Below are positions 1 through 8,331 of a stretch of DNA of 64,000 bases, one piece after another. Numbering within the stretch: the stretch's first letter is position 1; every line of letters begins with the position of its first letter. The stretch is from Hyphomicrobiales bacterium (GTDB lineage Bacteria; Pseudomonadota; Alphaproteobacteria; Rhizobiales; Devosiaceae), in contig JALSII010000032.1 of the NCBI GenBank assembly GCA_026981645.1, forward strand, positions 1 to 64,000. The letters run 5' to 3'. The translations under genes were made by a program, and so were the position numbers. Under the pieces are notes generated by a model. The model saw nothing but the letters and a program-made list of their open reading frames with translations. It was not told the DNA's origin and did no database searches.

Positions 1-20
1 GCACTGCCCGCTTCGCTCAT
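1..20 (-). CDS. Possible start of a downstream gene, cut by the window edge
   Basis: An ATG on the minus strand (18-20) opens a frame reading MSEAGS into the window edge, 17 bases after the UbiA-family stop codon. No strong ribosome binding site precedes it and only six codons are visible. It may be the next gene of the HMG-CoA reductase operon or nothing; no function can be suggested. Confidence 0.2.
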
Positions 21-37
21 GGCTATTATCAGCGAAC

Positions 38-988
38 TCACGAACCCGCCCCCGCAACGATTAAGGGCGCAAGCCCGGCCAGCCCATAGCAGATCAACAC
101 CCAGACACCGGACAGTTTTTCAATGAGTTTCTGCCCCTTCACGCTCGGGTTGCGCACAAAGCCTGCCACAGCCCTGGCAATAATCAGCAGGACGACCAGA
201 CCGCCGCCGCCAACCAGATAGGGTACGCCCAACGCACTCCCCACAGCAATCAAAAGCGCCCACGCCAGTGCGCAGGACGCTGCCCAGAGAAGCGCCGCCC
301 GGCGCGGCCCCAGAAGAGAGGAATAGGTTTCAACCCCCTCACGCTCGCTTGCAGGAGCCCAGACCTTGCGCCCGATTTCCAGCACACAGCCATTGATGAA
401 GCTAAGCGCCAGAAACAGCCACAGACCGTCCGGGACCTGCCAGCCATGAGGCAACCACTCGGCGGCAGTGACAAATAGGGTAATGAGGGGCATAATCACC
501 ATGTGGGAGGTCAGATAGAGCGCCGGGCGTGCTTTGAGCCACTCGGGAACAAAAAACTCAAACGTCATCAGGCCAAGCCACAACCAGACAAGCAGAAGAA
601 CGCCAATCAGCGGATGATGGATACTGCCCGCAACGATGAGGGCAAGCGCACCCCCCGCACCGGCAAGGCCCAGTATCAGGCGCAGGGAGACCAGCCCGGA
701 AGGAATGGGGCGTTCAGGCCGGTAGCGGGTATCCTCTGCAAGGTCCTTGTATTCGTCACAGGCACGCATCTGGAAGAATATGATGATCACCACAACCCAG
801 ACGCCGGCAAAGGTCCACAGACCTGGCAGAGCGCGGCCTGACAGATGGGCGGAAACCGAAATACTTGCGGCACTGAACACACCCACCAGAACAGCGGTTT
901 TGATTACAGGGAAGCGCTCGGCCTGATAGAGCCAGAGGCGGCGCATCACGTTTTCTCCCGCCTTTGGATGACGCAGCGGCACGCTCAT
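38..988 (-). CDS. UbiA-family prenyltransferase-like membrane protein
   Basis: A 316-residue polytopic membrane protein with about eight hydrophobic segments. The first Asp-rich motif of the UbiA superfamily is recognisable near residue 77 (CDEYKDLAED) and is followed by the usual RPERPIPSG. Where the second DxxxD motif should lie there is EIGRKVWAPASEREGVETY, which is not a canonical Asp motif, so this is a divergent UbiA branch and its prenyl acceptor cannot be predicted. Family members transfer isoprenoid chains to lipid or aromatic acceptors in the inner membrane. The ATG overlaps the stop of the HMG-CoA reductase gene by 4 bases, so the two are translationally coupled; an isoprenoid-related role is inferred. 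A second in-frame ATG (MRRLWLYQ) is an alternative start. Confidence 0.75.
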   Translation of the reverse strand: MSVPLRHPKAGENVMRRLWLYQAERFPVIKTAVLVGVFSAASISVSAHLSGRALPGLWTFAGVWVVVIIIFFQMRACDEYKDLAEDTRYRPERPIPSGLVSLRLILGLAGAGGALALIVAGSIHHPLIGVLLLVWLWLGLMTFEFFVPEWLKARPALYLTSHMVIMPLITLFVTAAEWLPHGWQVPDGLWLFLALSFINGCVLEIGRKVWAPASEREGVETYSSLLGPRRAALLWAASCALAWALLIAVGSALGVPYLVGGGGLVVLLIIARAVAGFVRNPSVKGQKLIEKLSGVWVLICYGLAGLAPLIVAGAGS

Positions 989-2265
989 CTTTGACGGGCC
1001 AGCTTTTCATGGGCGCGGGTGAAATGCCCTGCTGCCATAGCCCCGATGATGGAAATTTCTCCACACAGACAAAGCGCCGCTGTGACCTCGGCAAGGGCTG
1101 CCGCCTTGCCCGTTCCGGCCAGTCCCATCATTTTCAGGCCCGCCTGCTGCGAAGGCAGTCCAGTGCCTCCCCCCACCGAACCCACAAGAATGTTTGGCAG
1201 GGTTGCGGCGAAATAAATCTCATCACCCCGCACCTCCATGCGGGTGAAGCCTACCGCCGATTCCGCAACACAGGCCGCATCCTGACCCGTGGCGATATAA
1301 AGCGCAGCCAAAGCATTGGAATAGTGGGCCTGGGCACCCAACTGCCCGCTGAGGATGGAGCCAAGCCCCGCCACCCGCCCATAGGCGAGCAGCGCTTCGG
1401 GTTCCGCATGCAAAAAGCGCCGGATTATATCGTTGGGTATGGAAACACTGGCCGTCACCTTGCGCCCGCGGCCCGTTTGCAGGCCCAGATAGGAAGCTTT
1501 TTTGTCACCGGAAAAATTGCCCTCGACAAACCAGTGCTGCGGCATGACCGGGGTATTTTTCATAATAAACGCGCACATCTCGTCGGTGGCGACCGTGACC
1601 ATGTTCTGCCCGGCAGCGTCGCCGGTGGTATAGCAGCACATCAGAAAGACAATTTCGCTGTCCATATAAGGCTCGATAGCCACCAGCCTGCCATGACGAG
1701 TCGTGGACTCAGCCACATCCTTCAGTCTTTCGGAGTTCTCAGCAATCCAGTTGATAAACAGGCCCGCCTCAACCATGCCCGAAAAGACAAAGGCCGGGGT
1801 GCGCAATACCCCTTCAGCAATGGTTGCCGCACTGATGCCCCCGACCCGCGAGACGATATCGGCCCCGCGCGCATAAGAAGCCACAAGCGCCGCTTCGGTG
1901 GTTGCCAGTGGAACAAAATAATCCCCTTGCGCATTGACGCCGTTGACCCGGAGCGGACCGACAACACCCACCGGCAGTTTCACCGTGCCGATATAATTTT
2001 CGATATTGCCCGAATAAAGCGCCGCCCTCTCGATGCTTTGCGGGTCGGCGATCTCCTCCTGCGCCTTTGCATCCGCGCCGCTGTCCTTGCGCAACCGGCT
2101 CCAGATTCCGGCAACTGAGGCTGCATCGGCATTCTTGCGCACCCTGAGGCGCGGTACCTGCTTCCCGCTTCTAGCTGGATCCAGCTTCGCGCCAAAATCG
2201 GTATCCGCCAGACGCGAGCGCAGCATTTCAAGCATCCGGGTAACTCTGGGCGGTATCAGGCTCAT
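985..2265 (-). CDS. Hydroxymethylglutaryl-CoA reductase, class I type
   Basis: A 426-residue protein matching the catalytic part of HMG-CoA reductase, which reduces HMG-CoA to mevalonate with NAD(P)H. Motifs in order: ENYIG (89-93), PVGVVGPL (98-105), TTEAALVAS with catalytic Glu124, GDAAGQNM (215-222), GDKK with Lys255, GQDAACVAES with Asp329, GSVGGGT (362-368), and the C-terminal His419 in AAGHFTRAHEK. All four catalytic residues are therefore present. There is no membrane anchor, as usual for bacteria. Mevalonate-pathway genes are sporadic in Alphaproteobacteria, which mostly use the MEP route, and no other mevalonate gene lies in the window. The gene is coupled to the UbiA-like gene. The ATG at 2263-2265 is preceded only by a weak GGAAA. 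Confidence 0.9.
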   Translation of the reverse strand: MSLIPPRVTRMLEMLRSRLADTDFGAKLDPARSGKQVPRLRVRKNADAASVAGIWSRLRKDSGADAKAQEEIADPQSIERAALYSGNIENYIGTVKLPVGVVGPLRVNGVNAQGDYFVPLATTEAALVASYARGADIVSRVGGISAATIAEGVLRTPAFVFSGMVEAGLFINWIAENSERLKDVAESTTRHGRLVAIEPYMDSEIVFLMCCYTTGDAAGQNMVTVATDEMCAFIMKNTPVMPQHWFVEGNFSGDKKASYLGLQTGRGRKVTASVSIPNDIIRRFLHAEPEALLAYGRVAGLGSILSGQLGAQAHYSNALAALYIATGQDAACVAESAVGFTRMEVRGDEIYFAATLPNILVGSVGGGTGLPSQQAGLKMMGLAGTGKAAALAEVTAALCLCGEISIIGAMAAGHFTRAHEKLARQR

Positions 2266-2575
2266 GCAGAAATTTCCGAATGACTGTTTTTTGTGTGCAT
2301 CTTCAGTTTGATATCAACTCATTCAAAGCATCGAACAGGAACAAGTCAATTTAGAATCAGTTTGTTCATCTAACAGTTGCAGGACAACATGGAACAGTAC
2401 CTGATGCGATTATGACTTCGCAACCGGGCGCAAATTGATACTTTGATTTCACAAGAAATCCGAAATCGCACAAAACCGGCGCACCCCGCAGGGGTGGCGC
2501 CGGAGAAGTTCTGCGGCAGGCCAGGTCGCGAACTCATAAAAAGGGTCCGCTATCTGGAGGCCTGCGACCTGTTGT
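2266..2575. other. Intergenic region upstream of the HMG-CoA reductase gene
   Basis: About 310 bases hold the presumed promoter of the HMG-CoA reductase/UbiA operon (A/T-rich, 2280-2450) and, near the left-transcribed chemoreceptor gene end, a rho-independent terminator described separately. No coding potential is seen. Confidence 0.5.
2472..2503 (-). terminator. Rho-independent terminator of the chemoreceptor gene
   Basis: GC-rich inverted repeat: arms CCGGCGCACCCC and GGGGTGGCGCCGG around a GCA loop, with one bulged base. On the minus strand it is followed by TTTTG. It lies about 70 bases past the chemoreceptor stop codon. Confidence 0.75.
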
Positions 2576-4291
2576 TCAGCCGGTTGCCCGAACGGCGTCC
2601 GCGCCACCCACAACAGGACTGGCTTCAGCCGGTGATTTTGCAGCAGGTTTTGTTTCTGCCTTCGGCTGCCCGCCGGAACCCAAAGCAATTTTGTCGCTGG
2701 CACGCCGATTATGCGCCACCTTGGGCTTCTCCTTGGCTTTTTTGCGCTCGGCAAGTTCTTCGGGAGTAGCGTGAAGCTTGAACACTTCAACAATTTTGTC
2801 CAGTTCAACAACCTGATTGTCGGTTTGTTCAATGGCGGCATTGGTTTGTTCCACCAGGGCCGCATTGTGCTGGGTCATCTCATCCATTTGGCGAACAGCT
2901 GAATTCACTTCAGAAATAGAAGACGCCTGCTCCCGGCTGGAGTTGGCAAGTCCATGTATCAGCTCGCTGTTTTCCTTGATGGCGCCAATCATGTTCGTAA
3001 GGTTCTCTGCAACTTCCGTCACGAATTTTGACCCGGTACCAACCTCGCTGGCACTTTGTTCAATCAACTCCTTGACCTCAGAAGATGCTTCGGCCGCGGA
3101 TTGGGCAAGTCGCCTGACCTCTACCGCAACAACTGCAAATCCCTTGCCCGCTTCCCCGGCCCGCGCTGCTTCCACAGACGCATTGAGCGCCAGCAGATTG
3201 GTCTGAAACGCAATGTCATCAATCATACCGATAACATTGGAAATCCTGCCCGAAGAACTGGTGATACGCTCCATGGCCTCGGTCGCCTTGGCAACAATAT
3301 GCCTGCTTTGTTCTGCGGTTTGGGAGAGTTGCTGCGAGTTTTTGTTGGCGGTGTCAGCAGCGTTTGCGCTCTTCACCACCCCGTCAGAAAGTTGCTCCAT
3401 GGTGGCGGAGGTTTCTTCTATGGTTGCCGCCTGTTTCAGCGTACGCTCGCTCAGATCGTTGGCCCCCTCCAGAATTTCCCTGGTTGCGGTTTTCAAGGCC
3501 CCCGAAGTTTCTTTCAACTGGCTGATGACTTCGAAAAGCTTGCCCGCCACATCATTCGTGTCTTCCTTGAGCTTGTGGAACGCACCCTGATAGTTCCCTT
3601 CGACCCGATGGCTGAGGTCTTTGTTTGCCACGGCCCCCAGAACAGCCCCGGTTTCTGTCAAACCACGATTGACGGTTCCGATCAGGTCATTGACCTGTTT
3701 GGCAATGATTGCAAATTCATCCCCTTTGCGCTGACCCTGCAACCTCTTGGTAAAGTCTCCGGCGATTGCTGCCTCAATGGTATCACCAAGTTGATCGCGA
3801 AGCGTCTGGATAATTCTGTCTCTCTCCTGGGAAGCTGCAGCCATCTGGTCGATGGCATCATTTATCCTGCCCACGGAATGTGCAAACATGCCCATCATTC
3901 CCTCAGGACGTATCTTGCGATAAAATTTGCCCTCGCTGGCCGCGGTAAGAGCAAGGGAGGCCTCACGCACAAACGCATCATTGATATCAATCATCGAATT
4001 GACCCGATCCGCGGTCAGCTTGACGTCGCCCCGCGCCCGTGAATCGATAACCCGCTGGTCAAAATCCCCCTCCCGGACAGCGTTGCAAACAGTTTTGATT
4101 TTCTTCAAAAAACGCTTGACCGCCATGACATTAAACATGACGAGCCCGACAGCGAGAAGTTGGACCGAGGCAGAAACAACAATCAGGTCCACACCGGCAC
4201 CGGTATAGGCAATCCATACCGAAGCCAGCGCGGCAACACCGCCAATAGCTGAGAAAATAATTACCTTAGAGAGAGAGGACAAATTCATCAT
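2576..4291 (-). CDS. Methyl-accepting chemotaxis protein without periplasmic ligand domain (split-Aer signalling partner)
   Basis: 571 residues. Two membrane segments (about 9-29 and 35-57) are separated by only a few residues, so there is no periplasmic sensor domain. HAMP-like regions follow (about 58-110 and 160-255), then a long cytoplasmic coiled coil with the conserved hairpin tip [33 protein letters not shown] (split here: residues 357-389), which contacts CheA and CheW. The tail is Ala/Lys/Pro-rich. This is the architecture of the C-terminal half of Aer or of CetA. The upstream PAS gene overlaps it by 26 bases, so the two probably form one bipartite energy or redox receptor. The ATG at 4289-4291 lies inside the PAS gene. 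Confidence 0.9.
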   Translation of the reverse strand: MMNLSSLSKVIIFSAIGGVAALASVWIAYTGAGVDLIVVSASVQLLAVGLVMFNVMAVKRFLKKIKTVCNAVREGDFDQRVIDSRARGDVKLTADRVNSMIDINDAFVREASLALTAASEGKFYRKIRPEGMMGMFAHSVGRINDAIDQMAAASQERDRIIQTLRDQLGDTIEAAIAGDFTKRLQGQRKGDEFAIIAKQVNDLIGTVNRGLTETGAVLGAVANKDLSHRVEGNYQGAFHKLKEDTNDVAGKLFEVISQLKETSGALKTATREILEGANDLSERTLKQAATIEETSATMEQLSDGVVKSANAADTANKNSQQLSQTAEQSRHIVAKATEAMERITSSSGRISNVIGMIDDIAFQTNLLALNASVEAARAGEAGKGFAVVAVEVRRLAQSAAEASSEVKELIEQSASEVGTGSKFVTEVAENLTNMIGAIKENSELIHGLANSSREQASSISEVNSAVRQMDEMTQHNAALVEQTNAAIEQTDNQVVELDKIVEVFKLHATPEELAERKKAKEKPKVAHNRRASDKIALGSGGQPKAETKPAAKSPAEASPVVGGADAVRATG

Positions 4292-4778
4292 ACCCCAGAC
4301 CCTTTTCTTCCAAAATATTCATCAGCAATGCGTAGCCCGCTTCCTGACCTTGTTTGCGATTGCTGTAGCTGTTCTCTTCTTTCAAGAGAACATCATAGAG
4401 CGCGGAAACAGCAGCGATTGCATCCCGGGAGGGCTGCCGCCGATTCGAATGATAAGAAGTGACCTCACCATCAGCATTCATGCTCGGGGTGACATGGGCA
4501 AGCACCCAATAATAATCCCCACCTTTGGTTACATTCACCACATAGGCAAAAATCTCATCACCTGCCTGCAGGCGCTCCCACAGCAGCTGAAAAATGCAGC
4601 GCGGCATCATGTCGTGCCGGATGAGCGCGTGGGGCTTGTCCAGAACCTCGTTCAGAGTGAAACCGGCAATATCCAGAAATATGTCATTGGCATATGTAAT
4701 GTGGCCCTTAAGGTTGGTTTTGCTGACAATCAGTTCATTTTCACCAAGCTTGCGCTCCTCGCCCCGTAATTGCAGCAT
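4266..4778 (-). CDS. Aer-like PAS domain protein (redox/energy-taxis sensor subunit)
   Basis: 170 residues, a single PAS domain (about 15-120) plus a helical tail, with no membrane segment. It closely follows the FAD-binding PAS of E. coli Aer: TYANDIF with Asn31 (Aer Asn34), ALIRHDMMP (Aer MVRHPDMP), Trp67 in the LLWERL helix and YYW91VLAHVTP. FAD binding is inferred from these residues. In Aer this domain is fused to the transmembrane/HAMP/signalling part; here that part is the next gene. The arrangement matches the CetB/CetA pair of Campylobacter. The start is supported by an AAGGGGGG ribosome binding site just before the ATG. Confidence 0.85.
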   Translation of the reverse strand: MLQLRGEERKLGENELIVSKTNLKGHITYANDIFLDIAGFTLNEVLDKPHALIRHDMMPRCIFQLLWERLQAGDEIFAYVVNVTKGGDYYWVLAHVTPSMNADGEVTSYHSNRRQPSRDAIAAVSALYDVLLKEENSYSNRKQGQEAGYALLMNILEEKGLGYDEFVLSL

Positions 4779-5117
4779 ATCGCCCCCCTTGTTTGTCAGA
4801 CGTTAAAATTACCAACCATTGGTTAATAAGGTGTTTTACCTAAGTATCTCGCGCTGCCTCGCCTCTTGCGCAGGCCAAAGTCATCATTCTCACCTCTCAT
4901 GCGAAAACACTTCCAACCCACAAAAGCTCACCTCTGATTGCGCTCATGGGCGAAAAGCGATATCGCAAGACGGGCGTCCGTATTTTTGGACATGGCAGGC
5001 CACAGCGCTCTGACCCTGGGGTTTTTATCCGGCACAATCACAGGCGCTCGAATAAAACCAGACTGGCGCCTTGAACTTTCAAAGCGCGAAATCACACAGG
5101 GACGGGATACTGAAATC
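4779..5117. other. Divergent intergenic region between the split-Aer pair and the dctB-like gene
   Basis: About 340 bases carrying the promoters for both directions. The A/T-rich stretch 4800-4850 contains short dyads (AACC-ATT-GGTT near 4814; AGGT/ACCT near 4831-4842) that could bind a regulator. The dctB frame stays open upstream to 4938, but that extension has no recognisable signal or ribosome binding site. No other gene is seen. Confidence 0.4.
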
Positions 5118-6848
5118 ATGATCTTACAGCGCCGAATTCTTGTTGCGCTGGTAATAGTGCTTTTGGCCTCGGTGGCCTCCTATATCACCCTTGGGCAGTA
5201 TTTTTCTCGACAGGAAGCCTCCCAGACCCAGAAACGCGCAGTATTCTTTGCCCAAACCATTGATGACGCCCTGCGTCGCCTCAACCATCTGCCCTTCGTG
5301 ATCGCCCAAAACCCGGTGGTAGCTCAGGCACTGGAAACAAAAGACGGTACAGCGCTCAACCCCCTGCTCAAAACATTCGCCAGCCGCGCCAATGCCTCAC
5401 AGGTATTTCTGATGGACCTCAATGGCAAAACCCTGTCAGCCTCGAACTACCAGACCCCGGAAAGTTTTATCGGGAATTTTTATACCTTCCGCCCCTATTT
5501 CAGGGATGCCCTTGAAGGGAAAACTGGCCAGTTATTTGCCATCGGCGTCACCACGGGCGAACCCGGATATTTTGTTTCCGAACCGGTACGCAACGCGCAA
5601 GGGACAATTATCGGGGTGGTCGTGGTCAAAATCGACCTGGGAAACCTTGCCCGTTCATGGCAGGCATCGGGCGAACGCATTCTGGTGACTAATTCCGAAT
5701 CGGTGGTGCTGCTGGCATCCAAGGAGAGTGACCAGTTCAGAACTCTCGCCCCCCTCTCCGAGGAAGCTTTGCGTGAAATGGCCGATTTCAGGCTGTTCGG
5801 CGACCGCCCGCTATTGCCTCTGGACTGGCAGGTTCAGGATGATGGTCGGGTAACTCTGAATGGGGCCGACCACATTCTGGCCCAGGCCAGCATCGAGCAG
5901 GAAAACTGGACCGTCCACCTGCTCACCTCCCTTTCCGGCATCCGCCAGCGCACCGCCCTTGCCGTGGTTGGTATTCTTGCGGTGTTGTTTGCTATCATTC
6001 TTGCAGTCACCGGTTTTCGCTCCGCCCGCCTGAAGCAGGCGCTGGCCAAATCCGATGCCGACCGCATGCGCCTGACCAGGGAGGTGAACGTGCGCCGCGT
6101 TGCCGAAACCCGGCTCAAGGCCGCCAAGGATGAATTGGCCCGCTCCAGCCGCCTTGCGGCTCTGGGCCAACTCTCGGCCTCCATCACCCACGAACTGGGC
6201 CAGCCCATTGCCGCCATGCGCAATTACCTGACGGCCCAGGAGCTGGCCGAAGGCGCAGCCCCAGGAAGCGTGAACAAACAGCTCACCGGACTGGTTGACC
6301 GCATGGAGAACATCAATAATCAGCTCAGGTTTTTCGCAACTCCCCGAATTGGCGAAAATGCCGAATTCGACCTTCGCAGCGCCGCTGATGCCGCTGTTGA
6401 ACTGGTCAGCCACGGAGTAAACCCGGAAAACACCTCCCTGGAAAAGAAATACTCAAAAGACCCTGTACCGGTCAGCGCCAACAAACAACGTGTCGAACAG
6501 GTTCTGGTCAATCTTCTGCGCAATGCCATTGATGCTGTTGCCGACCAGGACCTTCGCCGGATAATTATTGAAGCCGGCCGGGAAAACGGCCATGGACGCT
6601 TCCATGCATTTGTGCGTGTCACAGATACCGGCCCCGGCCTTGAGGGACGCACCCTTGCCGAATTGCAGGAACCTTTTATGACCACAAAATCGTCCGGGCA
6701 GGGCATGGGTCTGGGGTTGGCTATTTCCTCCCAGATTGCAAGTGACCTCAATGGCACAATTGAAGCTGACGCCCCCCCGGAGGGTGGTGCCCGCTTCACG
6801 CTCACCCTGCCCCTGTCGCAAAACCCAACGGAGAAGCCGGATGAATAA
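5118..6848 (+). CDS. DctB-like sensor histidine kinase
   Basis: 576 residues from the ATG at 5118, chosen because it puts a membrane segment (ILVALVIVLLASVAS, residues 6-20) at the N-terminus and has GGGA about 13 bases upstream. Residues about 27-278 form a periplasmic double-Cache-type sensor as in C4-dicarboxylate kinase DctB. A second membrane helix (about 279-301) and a coiled coil follow. The HisKA box SITHELGQPIAAMRNY has phospho-acceptor His358; the ATPase domain has LVNLLRNAIDA and GMGLGLAIS. It would autophosphorylate on an external ligand and pass phosphate to the regulator encoded next, whose ATG overlaps its end by 8 bases. The neighbouring TAXI-TRAP transporter suggests that the ligand is the transported organic acid; this is inference. 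Confidence 0.88.
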   Translation: MILQRRILVALVIVLLASVASYITLGQYFSRQEASQTQKRAVFFAQTIDDALRRLNHLPFVIAQNPVVAQALETKDGTALNPLLKTFASRANASQVFLMDLNGKTLSASNYQTPESFIGNFYTFRPYFRDALEGKTGQLFAIGVTTGEPGYFVSEPVRNAQGTIIGVVVVKIDLGNLARSWQASGERILVTNSESVVLLASKESDQFRTLAPLSEEALREMADFRLFGDRPLLPLDWQVQDDGRVTLNGADHILAQASIEQENWTVHLLTSLSGIRQRTALAVVGILAVLFAIILAVTGFRSARLKQALAKSDADRMRLTREVNVRRVAETRLKAAKDELARSSRLAALGQLSASITHELGQPIAAMRNYLTAQELAEGAAPGSVNKQLTGLVDRMENINNQLRFFATPRIGENAEFDLRSAADAAVELVSHGVNPENTSLEKKYSKDPVPVSANKQRVEQVLVNLLRNAIDAVADQDLRRIIIEAGRENGHGRFHAFVRVTDTGPGLEGRTLAELQEPFMTTKSSGQGMGLGLAISSQIASDLNGTIEADAPPEGGARFTLTLPLSQNPTEKPDE

Positions 6849-8196
6849 TGCCCCGTTGCGCATAGTGATTGCCGATGACGACCGCGAAATGCGCGCTTCC
6901 CTCATTCACCTACTGGAGGGCACGGGGTGGGAGGTTACCGCCTGCTCCAACGCCAAAACAGCACTTGAACGTATCAGGACGACAGAACCGGATGTGGTTC
7001 TTTCCGATGTGCGCATGCCGGGCATGTCTGGTCTGCAACTACTCAAATCCATGGAAAGCCAGAACAGCCCTCCCCTGGTACTGATTTCCGCCCACGGCGA
7101 TATTTCCATGGCGGTGCAGGCCATGCAGGACGGGGCTTATTCGTTTCTCGAAAAACCCTTCGACCCGCGCCAGCTGCTGCGTATCCTGCGCCATGCAGCC
7201 GAAAACCATCAGCTTCATTCCACCACAAGGCGTCTGCGCAAACGCCTTGGCGAGCTTTCAGGGATTGACCGGGTTCTGCTGGGCGAATGCGAGGAGATGA
7301 CAGCCCTTAGAACCGAAGTTTTCGAGATAGCCGACGCCAACGCCGCAGTGCTCATACAAGGGGCCACCGGAACCGGAAAAGAATTGATCGCAGGCGCGCT
7401 GCACTCCATGAGCGCACGCCGCGACCACATCTTTGTTTCGATAAACTGCGCAAACATGTCTGCACAAACCCTTGAAAAACAGATGTTTGGCGAATCAGAT
7501 GGTCAATTGGGCCTGTTCCGCAAGGCCCATGGCGGCACCATTTTTCTGGATGAGGTAGCCGCCTGTCCCAGGGAAGTGCAGGTCAAGCTTTTGCGGGTTC
7601 TGGAAACCGGTGAGTTCACACCGCCCGGGTCCGATGAAACAATCACAACCGATGTACGCATCATCGCTGCTTCAAACGAAAACCTGGAAGCAAAAGTTGC
7701 AGCCGGAGAGTTTCGCGCCGATTTTCTCTATCGCCTCAACACCCTACAGATTAATCTGCCTCCCCTTTCCGGCCGCGGGGATGATGTCATCATGCTGTTT
7801 GAGCATTTTGTCTCTCAACTCAGCCAGACTTACGAAATTGAAGCTCCCGAACTCTCCACCGCGGACGCAGCGGCACTTCTGGCCTATGACTGGCCGGGCA
7901 ATGTGCGCGAACTGCGCCACGTGGCCGAAAGGCGTGTTCTGGCCGCCCGGCGCGGAGGTGGCTCTGTTGCGACGGCTCTGCGCCTTGAAGATCCGGAAAA
8001 CGATATTCCCGAAACCCTGCGCGAAGCGGTGGCAGCGTTTGAAAAGACACTCGTTGCCAAGTCCATCCGCACCCATAAGGGGCGCATGGACGCGGTCGCC
8101 GAAGCTCTTGGCATCGGCAGACGTACCCTGAACGAAAAAATCGTCAAGCTTGGAATCGAAAAAGAAACTCTTCTTAACGAGCGAACCCGCCCCTGA
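6841..8196 (+). CDS. DctD-like response regulator with AAA+ domain lacking the GAFTGA loop
   Basis: 451 residues. The receiver domain (1-120) has acidic pocket DDD and phospho-acceptor Asp56. The AAA+ domain (about 140-370) has Walker A GATGTGKE (174-181), Walker B GGTIFLDEV and arginine-finger region DFLYRLNTLQINLPPL. The C-terminus is a Fis-type helix-turn-helix (RMDAVAEALGIGRRTLNEKI). Where sigma54 activators carry FGxxxGAFTGA..., this protein reads MFGESDGQLGLFRKAHGG (215-232): the GAFTGA loop that contacts sigma54 is missing, with a deletion of about eight residues. By analogy with Rhodobacter capsulatus NtrC it may act with the housekeeping sigma factor or as a repressor. Its ATG lies inside the kinase gene. 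Likely target: the TRAP genes that follow. Confidence 0.88.
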   Translation: MNNAPLRIVIADDDREMRASLIHLLEGTGWEVTACSNAKTALERIRTTEPDVVLSDVRMPGMSGLQLLKSMESQNSPPLVLISAHGDISMAVQAMQDGAYSFLEKPFDPRQLLRILRHAAENHQLHSTTRRLRKRLGELSGIDRVLLGECEEMTALRTEVFEIADANAAVLIQGATGTGKELIAGALHSMSARRDHIFVSINCANMSAQTLEKQMFGESDGQLGLFRKAHGGTIFLDEVAACPREVQVKLLRVLETGEFTPPGSDETITTDVRIIAASNENLEAKVAAGEFRADFLYRLNTLQINLPPLSGRGDDVIMLFEHFVSQLSQTYEIEAPELSTADAAALLAYDWPGNVRELRHVAERRVLAARRGGGSVATALRLEDPENDIPETLREAVAAFEKTLVAKSIRTHKGRMDAVAEALGIGRRTLNEKIVKLGIEKETLLNERTRP

Positions 8197-8217
8197 CGCG
8201 CCCCTTGCGGGTTTTTG
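8184..8217 (+). terminator. Probable intrinsic terminator overlapping the end of the dctD-like gene
   Basis: Arms AACCCGC (8184-8190) and GCGGGTT (8207-8213) with a 16-base loop, followed by TTTG. It overlaps the last codons and stop of the regulator and would separate it from the TRAP genes. Confidence 0.45.
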
Positions 8218-8331
8218 CCGGTAGAATTTCCGCACCCTGCAATTTTCTTCATAGGAAGCGCTCCTCTTATGCTGCATGTTCCTCAATATCGCCCGGCCCC
8301 ATCGTGGTGGCTGGATTTATGGGAGGAAACC

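Noticed and set aside
4938-5117. Upstream extension of the DctB-like kinase by 60 residues
   Set aside because: It would place a soluble, non-conserved stretch before the first membrane helix; the ATG at 5118 fits topology better.
8220-8233. GG-N10-GC match upstream of the TAXI gene, like a sigma54 promoter
   Set aside because: Only the two dinucleotides match; the flanking consensus does not, and the neighbouring regulator lacks the sigma54-contact loop. Such a match is expected by chance.
8215-8331. Upstream extension of the TAXI binding protein by 39 residues
   Set aside because: It would bury the signal peptide; the ATG at 8332 has a strong ribosome binding site and starts the signal sequence.
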